From Rhodococcus rhodnii NBRC 100604 (GTDB taxonomy: Bacteria; Actinomycetota; Actinomycetes; Mycobacteriales; Mycobacteriaceae): a stretch of 64,000 bases of DNA. Location of the stretch: NCBI RefSeq assembly GCF_001894925.1, contig NZ_BCXD01000008.1, forward strand, positions 1-64,000, written 5' to 3'. Made by a program: the position numbers and the translations under genes. Under the pieces are notes generated by a model that was given only the letters and a program-made list of their open reading frames with translations, was not told where the DNA came from and did not search any database. Positions 45,858 through 54,838 of this stretch are shown here, piece by piece (position 1 is the first letter of the stretch; every line of letters starts with the position of its first letter).

Positions 45858-46766
45858 TTATCCCTTGACCGCACCGGTCGTGAGGCCCTTGATCATGTGA
45901 CGTTGGAGCAGGAGGAAGACGACGAGGATCGGCACCATGGTCAGGACGGTGCCCGCCATGACCGGCCCCCAGTCGGTGAGTCCTTCGTTGTTCTGCAGCC
46001 GGGTGAGTCCCACCGGCAGCGGCGCGACGCTCGCGTCGTCCGCCATGAGGAACGGCCACAGGTACTCGTTCCACTCGTTGACGATCGTGATGATCGCGAA
46101 CGCCACCATCGTCGGAATAGACAGCGGCAGAACGACCCGGAACAGCAGCCGTGCATGTCCTGCGCCGTCCATCCGGGCCGCTTCGATGATCTCGGCCGGA
46201 AGCGACAGGAAGTGATTGCGCATGAGGAACGTCCCGAAGGCGACTCCGGCGAGCGGCACGATGATGCCGAGAAACGTCCCGCGCCAGCCCCATCCCGCGA
46301 CGAGTGCGTAGTTCGAGATGACCGTGACCTGGTTCGGCACCATGAGCGCGCTGATCACCAGGAGGAACAGCAGGTTCTTCCCCGGAAAACGGAGGAAGAC
46401 CAAGCCGTACGCACTGAGCACCCCAAGCGTGAACTTCACGACGGCCAGCACCGACGTGATGACCACCGAGTTCCGGAAGAACGTCCAGTACGGCACCAGT
46501 GTCGTTGCATCGGAGTAGTTCTCGGGACGCCACCGGGACGGAAACCAGATCGCCGGTTGCGTGTAGATGTCCGGGCGTTCCTTGAGCGACGTGACGACGA
46601 TCCAGTACAGCGGGAGCGCCACCACGACGAGTGCCAGCAGCATCGCCGCGTAGGCCGCGATCCTCACGAGACGCTCGCGGCGGTTCACCGAACCGGGCTC
46701 CTCGGGCAGCGCCGGCCGCGACGTCGCCGGCGCCTCGTCACGTTCCAGATCGACCGTCGCCATCAC
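45858..46766 (-). CDS. ugpE: Sugar/glycerol-phosphate ABC permease (UgpE/MalG-like)
   Basis: 302 aa, overlapping the upstream permease by 4 bp. Six helices after a polar N-terminus. The EAA loop EIIEAARMDGAGHARLLFRVVLPLSIP contacts the ATPase. Confidence 0.9.
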   Translation of the reverse strand: MMATVDLERDEAPATSRPALPEEPGSVNRRERLVRIAAYAAMLLALVVVALPLYWIVVTSLKERPDIYTQPAIWFPSRWRPENYSDATTLVPYWTFFRNSVVITSVLAVVKFTLGVLSAYGLVFLRFPGKNLLFLLVISALMVPNQVTVISNYALVAGWGWRGTFLGIIVPLAGVAFGTFLMRNHFLSLPAEIIEAARMDGAGHARLLFRVVLPLSIPTMVAFAIITIVNEWNEYLWPFLMADDASVAPLPVGLTRLQNNEGLTDWGPVMAGTVLTMVPILVVFLLLQRHMIKGLTTGAVKG

Positions 46767-47671
46767 CGGTCACCTCGATCCATGATGCGCACCTGATAGA
46801 CGGTGATCGCGAGCAGCACGAGGAACAGGATCGTAGCGACGGTCGCGCCGTATCCGGCACGGAAGTTGACGAAGGATTCCTGATAGACCTGGAAGATCAT
46901 CGTCGTCGTCCCGGTACCGAGCGGACCGCCCCGCGTCATGACGTTGATGATGTCGAAGACCTGCAGCGACGCGAGCATCACCGTGATCGACAGGAAGAAC
47001 GTCGTCGGACGCAGTTGCGGCAGCGTCACGTTGCGCAATCGCGACCACGCACTCGCACCGTCGATCTCGGCCGCCTCGTGGAGATCGGCCCGAAGACCCT
47101 GCAGGGCAGCGAGATAGATGACGAACGTGTATCCGATGTTCTTCCACAGGTACGCGACGGTGACCATCGCCATCGCCCAGGCGGGTTCCTGGTAGAAGTT
47201 CGGCACCGGCAGGCCGATTCGGTGCAGCAGATCCTGCACGAGACCGAAGCTCGGGTCGAAGACGAACTGGAAGGCGACGCCGACCGCCGCTCCCGAGAGC
47301 ACGAACGGCGCGAAGAGGGCCGAGCGGACGAGGTTGCGGCCGCGCAGTCGGCGATCGAGCAGCCTCGCGAGGGCGAGACCGACGATCATCGAGCCGACGA
47401 CGGCGACCACCGTGAAGGCGACGGTGTTGCCGACGATCTGCCACGTGTCCGAGCGGGTGAACCACTCGCGGTAGTTCGCGAGCCCGACGAACCGCGCCTG
47501 CGCTTCGGCGAGATTCCAGTCGAAGAACGACAGGCGAATGTTGTCGATCAGCGGTCGGTACGTGAAGACCGCCAGGAGGGCGAGATTCGGCGCGAGCAGC
47601 GCCGCGAAGAGAACGCGGTCACGCCACGGCCGGCCACCGACCGCGAGGACTCGTTCCGAGGCAGCTTTCAC
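46763..47671 (-). CDS. ugpA: Sugar/glycerol-phosphate ABC permease (UgpA/MalF-like)
   Basis: 302 aa from GTG 47671, the first gene of the four-gene importer operon. Six helices. The EAA loop is LHEAAEIDGASAWSRLRNVTLPQLRP. No operator was identified in the 118-bp spacer, which mainly holds the palindromic repeat. Confidence 0.9.
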   Translation of the reverse strand: MKAASERVLAVGGRPWRDRVLFAALLAPNLALLAVFTYRPLIDNIRLSFFDWNLAEAQARFVGLANYREWFTRSDTWQIVGNTVAFTVVAVVGSMIVGLALARLLDRRLRGRNLVRSALFAPFVLSGAAVGVAFQFVFDPSFGLVQDLLHRIGLPVPNFYQEPAWAMAMVTVAYLWKNIGYTFVIYLAALQGLRADLHEAAEIDGASAWSRLRNVTLPQLRPTTFFLSITVMLASLQVFDIINVMTRGGPLGTGTTTMIFQVYQESFVNFRAGYGATVATILFLVLLAITVYQVRIMDRGDR

Positions 47672-47720
47672 ACGCCGGAGTGTGTCCGGCCTTCTCCAAC
47701 TCCCGATGAACGGCTCGTAG

Positions 47721-47781
47721 GGGGCAAGCCGCTCGTGAGTGAATTACCGGTGTGGGGGCCGGACAGTCACGCACGAGCGGC
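47721..47781. repeat. Dispersed intergenic palindromic repeat, copy C
   Basis: GGGGCAAGCC precedes the left arm GCCGCTCGTGAGTGAATTACCGG (about 47729-47750) and right arm CCGGACAGTCACGCACGAGCGGC (47759-47781), with a few mismatches. It lies downstream of the L,D-transpeptidase gene and upstream of ugpA, and probably terminates the former. Confidence 0.8.
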
Positions 47782-47789
47782 TCCGCCGC

Positions 47790-48725
47790 CTACCTGTTCC
47801 AGTCGCCGAGGCCGTCCCAGCCGGGAAGAGTTCCACCGTCGGTGTTGCTCACGATCACGGCATCGCCCTTGCGGAACGTGTCGTAGAACCACTTCGCGTC
47901 CTCGTTGCTCACATTGAGGCAGCCGTGGCTGACGTTGGTGACGCCCTGCTGCGCGACCGACCACGGTGCGCCGTGAACGAAGATGCCGCTGTACGACATC
48001 CGCGTCGCGTACTCGACGTACGTGCGGTAACCCTCGGGCGAGTCGACCGGGACACCGTAGGTCGACGAGTCCATGTACATGTCGCGGTGCTTCTCACCGA
48101 TGATGTACGTGCCGTTGGGGGTTTCGTGGCCCGGCTTGCCCATCGACGTCGGCATCGTCTTCACGACCTCACCGCCGACGCTGACGGTGATCTGCTTCGT
48201 GTCGTCGTCGGCGTACGCGATCACCGACTCGCCGATCCGGAACGTCGACGTCGCGTCACCCGCGCGCACCGTCACCGACGTGTGGGCCGGCCAGAACTCG
48301 AACGGCTTCCAGCGGACCTGGCTGTCGCTGATCCAGTAGAACTCACCGTCGACGGCGGGCTCGGCCGTCACGCGGATCGCGCGCCCGGCGACGGCGCGAT
48401 CGGCCACCGGCGCGTCGAACCGGACGACGACGGGCTGTGCGACACCGACGGTCTCACCCGCGGACGGGTTGATCGACGGCGTCGCGAAGTTCGCGGGCCC
48501 GATCTCGGGCTCGGGCGGGACGAACGGCGGCAACAGCTGCGGCAGCTCCGGCGGCGGCGGAAGCGCAGGCAATGCCGGCAACGGAATGTCCGGGCCACCG
48601 GGAAACAGCGGCACGGCGTTCGCGGGCGCGGCGACGACGGAGAACGACACGAGCGCGCCGACGGCGACCGCCGCGAGACGAGGAGCACGCCGAACTGCAC
48701 GCCCCCCACGGGTCCGGATCTTCAT
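47790..48725 (-). CDS. L,D-transpeptidase (YkuD) with Ig-like domain
   Basis: 311 aa from ATG 48725 (GTG 48734 lacks a spaced ribosome site). A signal peptide ends at APANA. A Pro-rich stretch (about 45-75) and an Ig-like domain precede the YkuD catalytic domain. The active-site motif is HGAPWSVAQQGVTNVSHGCLN with catalytic Cys. It forms 3-3 peptidoglycan crosslinks outside the membrane, as in mycobacterial Ldt enzymes. It is secreted and not lipidated, since no lipobox Cys is present. Confidence 0.93.
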   Translation of the reverse strand: MKIRTRGGRAVRRAPRLAAVAVGALVSFSVVAAPANAVPLFPGGPDIPLPALPALPPPPELPQLLPPFVPPEPEIGPANFATPSINPSAGETVGVAQPVVVRFDAPVADRAVAGRAIRVTAEPAVDGEFYWISDSQVRWKPFEFWPAHTSVTVRAGDATSTFRIGESVIAYADDDTKQITVSVGGEVVKTMPTSMGKPGHETPNGTYIIGEKHRDMYMDSSTYGVPVDSPEGYRTYVEYATRMSYSGIFVHGAPWSVAQQGVTNVSHGCLNVSNEDAKWFYDTFRKGDAVIVSNTDGGTLPGWDGLGDWNR

Positions 48726-48847
48726 GTGTTCCACGCTCCACTCGGCAGGTCGCGTGCCCCCTACTGCTCACGCGAGACGGAGATGTCCGAATCACAGTAG
48801 GCCACACCGCTAACGGCGAGCTACACGAGGGCCGCCTTCTCCGAGCG

Positions 48848-49363
48848 TCAGGGCCACACGAACGACGCATCGCCCAGCGTCAGGCACGACCCGCCCGCCA
48901 CGAACGTCACCGCGAGCGCGGCACCACCGGAGCACACGACGCCGTCCTCGCCGAGGGCAGCGCTCGCACCCGGCCCCGCGACCACGATCCCGCCGACGCC
49001 TCCCGGCGCCGAGGCGAGCGCGACGGAACCCGGCCCGAGCGACACCGAGAACACCGCTCCGTCGGCGGCTTCGGCCCCGGCGACGCCGCCCGCGGCACCG
49101 AACGCACCGGCCACCGCGCCACCCCGGGCCGTCGCGACCGACACCGCACGCTCGGACACCGCGCCCGCGACGCTCGTCGCGTCGGCACCCGCTCGGCACG
49201 CTTCGGCGGGCGCGAGCTGCGTCGTGTCGGTTCCCGGACCGGCGGGGCACAGCACCGCTGCCTGGGCCGGGGCCGCGGGCAGCGCGCTGCCGGCACCTGC
49301 GACGACCGCCACCGCGGCCGCTGCCACAGCACCACCGCGCACTCCGCTGTTCCACGTGACCAT
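48848..49363 (-). CDS. Secreted Ala/Gly/Val-rich protein of unknown function
   Basis: About 171 aa from ATG 49363, with GGAGG 10 nt upstream. A signal peptide (AVAAAAVAVVAGAGSALPAAPAQA) precedes a low-complexity beta-rich body with four Cys (AVLCP, EACRAG, VVCSGG, GSCLTL), probably forming disulfides. No family was recognised with confidence. It ends FVWP. Confidence 0.6.
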   Translation of the reverse strand: MVTWNSGVRGGAVAAAAVAVVAGAGSALPAAPAQAAVLCPAGPGTDTTQLAPAEACRAGADATSVAGAVSERAVSVATARGGAVAGAFGAAGGVAGAEAADGAVFSVSLGPGSVALASAPGGVGGIVVAGPGASAALGEDGVVCSGGAALAVTFVAGGSCLTLGDASFVWP

Positions 49364-49418
49364 CCGAAATCCACCTCCGGCGTCCGAGAATACGGTCCCG
49401 GGAGCGCTCCGGCCGGAT

Positions 49419-50447
49419 TCACCGAGGCCGGTCGGCGTCCCGGCTCGGCTGGACGCGCTTCGGCTCACCCGGCATCTTGGGATGATTCGGCGGATACGGC
49501 AGGTCACCGAGGCCGTCGGCGGCGTCGCGCTCCACCATCTCGAACAGCGGTGCGATGTCGGCCACGTGCTCGTCCATCGCCTCCATCGGATCGCCGCGCT
49601 CGGCGAGCAGGCCGGGCACCGTCGCGATCGTGAACTCGTCGGGCTCGGCGGTGGCGATTTCGTCCCAGGTCAGCGGCGTGGAGACGGTCGCGATCGGCGT
49701 CGCCCGCACCGAGTACGCCGCCGCGATCGTCTTGTCCCGGTTGTTCTGGTTGTAGTCGAGGAAGATGCGCTGCCCGCGCTCCTCCTTCCACCACGCCGTC
49801 GTCGCGCGGTCGTCGCTGCGCCGCACGATCTCCCGCGCGAGCGCGATCCCGGCGCGCCGCACCTCGAGGAACTCCCACTGCGGCGCGATCCGCAGGTAGA
49901 CGTGCAACCCACGCCCGCCGGAGGTCTTGGGGAAGCCGACCATGCCGAGTTCGTCGAGCAGCGGCTTCACGACGCCCAGCGCGAGATCGCGGGCGTCGGC
50001 GAAGTCGGTCCCCGGCTGCGGGTCGAGGTCGAGCCGCAACTCGTCGGGCCGGTCGACGTCGGGGCATCGGCACGTCCACGGGTGGAAGGTGATCGTGCCC
50101 AGGTTCGCGGCCCACACGAGATCCGCGGCGCGGACGGGACGCAGCACGTCGGCGGTGCGGCCCGAAGGGAACCTCACGGTGGCGGTCTCGACGTGATCGG
50201 GATGCCGCGCGGGGATCCGCTTCTGGTACACCTCCTCGCCCTCGACGCCGTCGGGGAAACGCTGCAGGTGGGTCGGCCGGTCCCGCACCGCCCGCAGCAG
50301 CGCACCGTTCGTCGCGACGGTGCGGTAGTACTCGACCACGGTGCGTTTCGATCCGCCGTCGCCGAGCGCCGGGAAGTACACCTTGTCGGGGCTCGACAGC
50401 CGCACCGGAGTGCCGTCGACGTCCAGTTCCTCCGCCGGGCTCGCCAT
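49419..50447 (-). CDS. LigD-type polymerase (primase-polymerase domain) protein
   Basis: 342 aa from ATG 50447, with GGGAGG 6 nt upstream. Stand-alone polymerase domain of the LigD/AEP group. Metal-binding DLD is in LRLDLDPQPG, SGGRGLHVYL is the conserved nucleotide site, and HPWTCRCPDVDRPDEL precedes it. It pairs with the adjacent ligase, as in mycobacterial PolD1-LigC (Rv3730c-Rv3731, recalled). Such proteins fill short gaps with ribo- or deoxyribonucleotides in repair. Confidence 0.92.
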   Translation of the reverse strand: MASPAEELDVDGTPVRLSSPDKVYFPALGDGGSKRTVVEYYRTVATNGALLRAVRDRPTHLQRFPDGVEGEEVYQKRIPARHPDHVETATVRFPSGRTADVLRPVRAADLVWAANLGTITFHPWTCRCPDVDRPDELRLDLDPQPGTDFADARDLALGVVKPLLDELGMVGFPKTSGGRGLHVYLRIAPQWEFLEVRRAGIALAREIVRRSDDRATTAWWKEERGQRIFLDYNQNNRDKTIAAAYSVRATPIATVSTPLTWDEIATAEPDEFTIATVPGLLAERGDPMEAMDEHVADIAPLFEMVERDAADGLGDLPYPPNHPKMPGEPKRVQPSRDADRPR

Positions 50448-50463
50448 CAGTGACCTCCCGACA

Positions 50464-51510
50464 TCAGTGACCACCGGCGAGAACGTCGGCGAGGTCGTAG
50501 CGCACGGGGACCTCCAGTTGCTCGTACGTGCACTCGCGTGGATCGCGATCGGGTCGCCAGCGCACGAACCGTGCGACGTGCCGGAACCGCCACCCCTCCA
50601 TCTGGTCGTACGCGACCTCGAGCACGCGCTCCGGGCGCAGCGGAATCCAGCTGTGATCGGCCCCCGAACGCCACCGCGTCGGCTGCCCCTCCCGTGGCGC
50701 GCCGTCGCCCTCGCGCAGCGGCGCGATCTCCTCCTCGAGTTCGAGGCGCCGCTTGTCGCTGAACGCCGACGCACCGCCCACCATCGCGAGTTCGCCCGCG
50801 TCGGTGTACAGCCCGAGCAGCAGCGACCCGACACCACGTCCGCTCTTGTGCATGCGGTAGCCCATCAGCACGACGTCCGCCGTCCGAGAGTGCTTGAGCT
50901 TGAGCATCTCCCGCTTGTTCGGAACGTACGTGCCCGCCAGCTTCTTCGCGACGACGCCGTCGAGCCCCGCCCCCTCGAACGCCGCGAACCACCGCTGCGC
51001 CGTCGCGGCGTCGCGCGTCGCCGTCGTGACGTGGCAGACCGGGCCGTCGCCGACCGTGTCCAGCAGCCGCGCTCGCCGATCCGCGAACGGTGCGGACATC
51101 AGGTCGTCGTCGCCCGCGGCGAGCAGATCGAAGCCGACGAACTGTGCGGGCGTCGCCTCCGCGAGCATCTCGACGCGGCTCGCCGCGGGATGGATCCGCT
51201 CGGACAGCCGATCCCACGAGAGCCGGGTGCGGCCGTCCACCTCCCACGGCACGACGATCTCGCCGTCGACGACGCACCGCGCCGGCAACTCGTCGCGCAC
51301 GGCCGCGACGAGTTCGGGGAAGTAGCGCGCGAGATCCTTGCCACCGCGCGAGCCGATCACGACGTCGTCTCCGTCGCGAAACACGATCGCGCGGAAGCCG
51401 TCCCACTTCGGCTCGTACGACCATTCGTCGCCCGGCTCCGGCTGCGCGGGCACGGCGGCAGCGGCCTTCGCCAGCATCGGGGCGACGGGCGGCATCACCG
51501 GAAGGTCCAC
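50464..51510 (-). CDS. ligC: ATP-dependent DNA ligase (LigC-like)
   Basis: 348 aa. I start at GTG 51510 because LigC proteins begin with LPVMPPVxPMLAK. An ATG at 51495 is the alternative. Adenylation motif I is YEPKWDGFRA (Lys nucleophile), motif III VVDGEIVVPW, motif IV GLDGVVAKK, motif V LKLKHSRTADVV. The OB-fold C-terminus follows. It seals nicks after the upstream-coupled polymerase gene's product fills gaps; the genes are 16 bp apart. A 7-codon reading frame with GGAGG overlaps its start. Confidence 0.92.
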   Translation of the reverse strand: MDLPVMPPVAPMLAKAAAAVPAQPEPGDEWSYEPKWDGFRAIVFRDGDDVVIGSRGGKDLARYFPELVAAVRDELPARCVVDGEIVVPWEVDGRTRLSWDRLSERIHPAASRVEMLAEATPAQFVGFDLLAAGDDDLMSAPFADRRARLLDTVGDGPVCHVTTATRDAATAQRWFAAFEGAGLDGVVAKKLAGTYVPNKREMLKLKHSRTADVVLMGYRMHKSGRGVGSLLLGLYTDAGELAMVGGASAFSDKRRLELEEEIAPLREGDGAPREGQPTRWRSGADHSWIPLRPERVLEVAYDQMEGWRFRHVARFVRWRPDRDPRECTYEQLEVPVRYDLADVLAGGH

Positions 51511-51563
51511 TCGCCCATAGTGGCACCTCCGCGCGGATGCGGCGCCGGAAAAGCCGAACGGAC

Positions 51564-52286
51564 CTACCGCGGCTCCACGAACGGCTCGAGCGCGTCGAGG
51601 ACGCGCCCCAGGCCGAAATGCCATGCGCGATCGGCATCGTGGGGCGCGTTCATCTCCGCACCCGCTGCGGCGCCGACCCGCTGCGCGAGCGGGAACTCGT
51701 CGCCCACATAGTGCGCGAGCCGCTCGCTCGACTCGGCCCACACGCTCGCCATGTCGGGCGCTCCGGGATCGGGGACACGGGCGCGTGCCGCCGCACGCAC
51801 GTAGTCGAGGACGAAGGTGAGCGCCGCATCGCGGTCGACGTCGCCCAGCCCGGTGCCGTCGAACGCGTGCAGATCGTGGTCGTATTTCGCGATCGTCCCC
51901 GGCCCGAGCGCCGTCCGCTGATCGGTGACGTCGAGCAGCCACGGGTGCGCGAGCAGCATCGTCATGTCGTCGCCGGCGACGGCCGCTACGCGTTCGCGCC
52001 ACCGCGTCGACGGCCACGGCGACCGCTCCTGCCCACCGTGCACGGCGTCGGCCATGAGCACGAGCAGGTCGGCATGCGAGCCGACGTGCGTGTAGACGGA
52101 CATCGTCGTGACCCCGACGTCCGCCGCGAGCCTGCGCACGCTGACGGCGGCGAGCCCACCCGTGTCGGCGAGCGCGATCGCGGCGTCGACGACGTCCGTC
52201 GTCGTCACCTTCGCCCGCGGGCCGCGGGACGGCCCCGGTGCGGCCGGGTGCTCCCGCCACAGCAGATCGACCAGATCACGCGCCAT
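51564..52286 (-). CDS. TetR/AcrR-family repressor
   Basis: 240 aa from ATG 52286, with a run of GGAGGAGG 9 nt upstream. The N-terminal helix-turn-helix (VTTTDVVDAAIALADTGGLAAVSVRRLAADVGVTTMSVYTHV) is classic TetR, preceded by an extra 25 residues. The C-terminal ligand domain is of the TetR_C type. It is divergent from the VOC gene, with a perfect 21-bp palindrome between them that is very likely its operator. Confidence 0.9.
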   Translation of the reverse strand: MARDLVDLLWREHPAAPGPSRGPRAKVTTTDVVDAAIALADTGGLAAVSVRRLAADVGVTTMSVYTHVGSHADLLVLMADAVHGGQERSPWPSTRWRERVAAVAGDDMTMLLAHPWLLDVTDQRTALGPGTIAKYDHDLHAFDGTGLGDVDRDAALTFVLDYVRAAARARVPDPGAPDMASVWAESSERLAHYVGDEFPLAQRVGAAAGAEMNAPHDADRAWHFGLGRVLDALEPFVEPR

Positions 52287-52310
52287 CGACGACCCCTCCT
52301 CCTCCACTGA

Positions 52311-52331
52311 ACTATGTACACTGTACATAGT
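52311..52331. promoter_or_regulatory. Perfect 21-bp palindromic operator between TetR and VOC genes
   Basis: ACTATGTACA-C-TGTACATAGT has 10-bp perfect arms around one base, midway between the divergent starts (25 bp from the TetR ATG, 28 bp from the VOC start). Binding by the TetR protein would block both promoters. Confidence 0.85.
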
Positions 52332-52358
52332 CAGCCTCGCACGATCCCAGGAGCCCCG

Positions 52359-52745
52359 TTGAAGATCCTCGACACCGCCCTCTCGCTCAACGTCGACGAC
52401 GTCGCCGCCTCGGCCGACTTCGCGCAGCGCCACTTCGGTTTCACCGAGGCGATGGCCGCCGACGGCTTCGTCTCCCTCGCCCACCCCGACGGCGCCCCGA
52501 ACATCGTGTTCCTGCGCACCGGGCTCGAGAGCTTCGAGCCGAAATCCATTGCCGGACCGGCGGGGACGGGCATGCTCGTCGCGTTCGTCGTCGACGACCT
52601 CGACACCGAGTACGCGCGTATCGCCGCCGCCGGCGCGCGCGTCGTCACCGAACCCGAGACCGAACCGTGGGGCGAGCGCTACTGCCAGTTCGCCGACCCC
52701 AACGGCATCGTGTGGCAGCTCGTCGAGTGGGTGAGCGAGCCCTGA
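52359..52745 (+). CDS. VOC (glyoxalase/bleomycin-resistance-like) protein
   Basis: 128 aa from TTG 52359, with AGGAG 5 nt upstream. The frame runs upstream through the operator but is not likely translated. Fold markers: SLNVDDVAASADFAQRHFGF, FVVDDLDTEYARIAAAGA and GERYCQFADPNGIVWQLVEW. The protein may bind or detoxify a small molecule sensed by the divergent TetR protein. The ligand is unknown. Confidence 0.85.
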   Translation: MKILDTALSLNVDDVAASADFAQRHFGFTEAMAADGFVSLAHPDGAPNIVFLRTGLESFEPKSIAGPAGTGMLVAFVVDDLDTEYARIAAAGARVVTEPETEPWGERYCQFADPNGIVWQLVEWVSEP

Positions 52746-52785
52746 GCCGCCCGGCCCCGAACGGCGCTGTGCTTGACTGGAGAAC

Positions 52786-53463
52786 GTGACCGAGCGGGCC
52801 GAGGACAGCACCGATTTTCGCGTGCACGTCGTGCGGCAGGCGATCGAACTGTTCTCCGAACACGGCTACGAATCGACCACGGTCGATCAGATCGCCGCGG
52901 CCGCCGGCGTCTCGCGGCGCACCTTCTTCCGGCAGTTCCGGTCGAAGGAGGATGTGATCTTCGCCGATCACGAGGCGCTGCTCGCCGACATCGAGGCATA
53001 TCTGCACACGAGCGTGCACGCCGATCCCTGGGCCGCGGTGTGCGATGCCGCCGAGATGGTCTTCGCCCACTTCCGCGACGGCCGCGATCTGTCGCTCCGG
53101 CGCTATCGCGTCGTCCAGAAAGCACCCGCGCTCCGCGAGCGCGAACTCGTCACGGGCTACCGCTACGAGCGGCTGTTCACCGACTACCTGCGCTCGGCAC
53201 TGCCGGGTGAGCCGGTGCTGCACGTCGTCGGATTCGCGGCCGCCGTCACGGCGTGCCACAACCATCTGCTGCGCGCGATGATTCGCGGGGATGCCAGCGC
53301 GACCGCCCCCGCGCTGCACGACGCCCTCGTCGAACTGCGGCACACCTACCGCGTCGCACCTCGTCCCGAAGGCCACGACGACGAGATCGTCGTGGTCCGG
53401 TTCCCCGCCGGCACCGCCCCGGACGACGTCGCCGCGGCCGTGCGCGGAAGCTGGGGCCGGTGA
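52786..53463 (+). CDS. TetR-family regulator
   Basis: 225 aa from GTG 52786. The helix-turn-helix is AIELFSEHGYESTTVDQIAAAAGVSRRTFFRQF. It lies just upstream of the acyl-CoA dehydrogenase gene, whose spacer holds two matching dyads. It probably controls fadE25-fadB2 in response to an acyl-CoA or fatty acid, an inference from context. Confidence 0.9.
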   Translation: MTERAEDSTDFRVHVVRQAIELFSEHGYESTTVDQIAAAAGVSRRTFFRQFRSKEDVIFADHEALLADIEAYLHTSVHADPWAAVCDAAEMVFAHFRDGRDLSLRRYRVVQKAPALRERELVTGYRYERLFTDYLRSALPGEPVLHVVGFAAAVTACHNHLLRAMIRGDASATAPALHDALVELRHTYRVAPRPEGHDDEIVVVRFPAGTAPDDVAAAVRGSWGR

Positions 53464-53494
53464 CCTGGCGCATCACCACTCGTTCTCCTTGACT

Positions 53495-53507
53495 GGCACT
53501 GAGTGCC
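53495..53507. promoter_or_regulatory. Dyad operator 1 upstream of fadE25
   Basis: GGCACTGAGTGCC is a perfect 6-bp dyad around one base. It is preceded by a -35-like TTGACT (53489-53494) that abuts it, so binding would block a promoter reading toward fadE25. Confidence 0.65.
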
Positions 53508-53572
53508 CTGGTTGACTGGATGGAGTGGGTGTGGATTCGTCCAGCCCTGAGCATCGGCCCGCCGCAGCACCT

Positions 53573-53585
53573 GGCACCGAGTGCC
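53573..53585. promoter_or_regulatory. Dyad operator 2 upstream of fadE25
   Basis: GGCACCGAGTGCC differs from dyad 1 by one base and lies 78 bp downstream of it, 81 bp before the fadE25 start. Two near-identical dyads in one spacer support a real regulator site, most simply for the upstream TetR protein. Confidence 0.65.
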
Positions 53586-53666
53586 ACGTTCCGCCGCCAA
53601 CCGGCAGCCACGACGACCGATCCCGACAAACCCGATCGATCACGACACCGAGGAGTGCGATCCCCC

Positions 53667-54830
53667 ATGGCCGGTAACCCGGACTTCGATCTGTTCAAGC
53701 TCGGCGAGGAGCACGACGAGCTCCGCGCCGCGATCCGTGCGCTCGCCGAGAAGGAGATCGCGCCCTACGCGAAGGACGTCGACGAGAACTCCCGCTTCCC
53801 CGAGGAGGCCCTCACGGCGCTCGTGAACTCGGGCTTCAACGCCGTCCACGTCCCGGAGCAGTACGACGGCCAGGGCGCCGACTCCGTCGCGACGTGCATC
53901 GTCATCGAAGAGGTCGCGCGCGTGTGCGGCTCGTCGTCGCTCATCCCCGCCGTCAACAAGCTCGGCACGATGGGCCTGATCCTCAACGGCTCCGAAGAGC
54001 TCAAGCAGCAGGTGCTGCCGACGCTCGCGTCGGGCGAGGCGATGGCGTCCTACGCGCTGTCCGAGCGCGAGGCCGGCTCCGACGCCGCGTCGATGCGCAC
54101 GCGCGCCAAGAAGGACGGCGACGACTGGATCCTCAACGGCTCCAAGTGCTGGATCACCAACGGCGGCAAGTCGACCTGGTACACCGTCATGGCCGTCACC
54201 GACGCCGACAAGGGCGCCAGCGGCATCTCGTCGTTCATCGTCCACAAGGACGACCCCGGCTTCGTCGTCGGACCGCTCGAGCACAAGCTCGGCATCAAGG
54301 GTTCGCCGACCGCCGAGCTCTACTTCGAGAACTGCCGCATCCCCGGCGATCGCATCATCGGCGCCGAGGGCACGGGCTTCAAGACGGCGCTCGAGACGCT
54401 CGACCACACCCGTCCGACGATCGGCGCGCAGGCCGTCGGCCTCGCCCAGGGCGCACTCGACGCCGCGATCGAGTACACCAAGGACCGCAAGCAGTTCGGC
54501 CAGTCGATCAGCAAGTTCCAGGGCGTGCAGTTCATGATCGCCGACATGGCGATGAAGGTCGAGGCCGCGCGCCTCATGGTCTACACCTCGGCGGCACGCG
54601 CCGAGCGCGGCGAGAAGAACCTCGGGTTCATCTCGTCGGCGGCGAAGTGCTTCGCGTCCGACGTCGCGATGGAGGTCACGACGGACGCCGTCCAGCTGTT
54701 CGGCGGCGCGGGCTACACCACCGACTTCCCCGTCGAGCGCATGATGCGGGACGCCAAGATCACGCAGATCTACGAGGGCACCAACCAGATTCAGCGCGTC
54801 GTCATGTCGCGCGCCCTCCTCGGCAAGTAA
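53667..54830 (+). CDS. fadE25: Acyl-CoA dehydrogenase (FadE25-like)
   Basis: 387 aa from ATG 53667. It oxidises acyl-CoA to enoyl-CoA with FAD. Signature motifs are SYALSEREAGSDAASM, WITNGGKSTWYTV, QAVGLAQGALDAAIEYTKDRKQFG, and the catalytic Glu region IYEGTNQIQRVVMSR. It is very close to mycobacterial FadE25 over its full length (from memory). Downstream is fadB2, on the same strand. Confidence 0.93.
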   Translation: MAGNPDFDLFKLGEEHDELRAAIRALAEKEIAPYAKDVDENSRFPEEALTALVNSGFNAVHVPEQYDGQGADSVATCIVIEEVARVCGSSSLIPAVNKLGTMGLILNGSEELKQQVLPTLASGEAMASYALSEREAGSDAASMRTRAKKDGDDWILNGSKCWITNGGKSTWYTVMAVTDADKGASGISSFIVHKDDPGFVVGPLEHKLGIKGSPTAELYFENCRIPGDRIIGAEGTGFKTALETLDHTRPTIGAQAVGLAQGALDAAIEYTKDRKQFGQSISKFQGVQFMIADMAMKVEAARLMVYTSAARAERGEKNLGFISSAAKCFASDVAMEVTTDAVQLFGGAGYTTDFPVERMMRDAKITQIYEGTNQIQRVVMSRALLGK

Positions 54831-54838
54831 GTCCAGAC

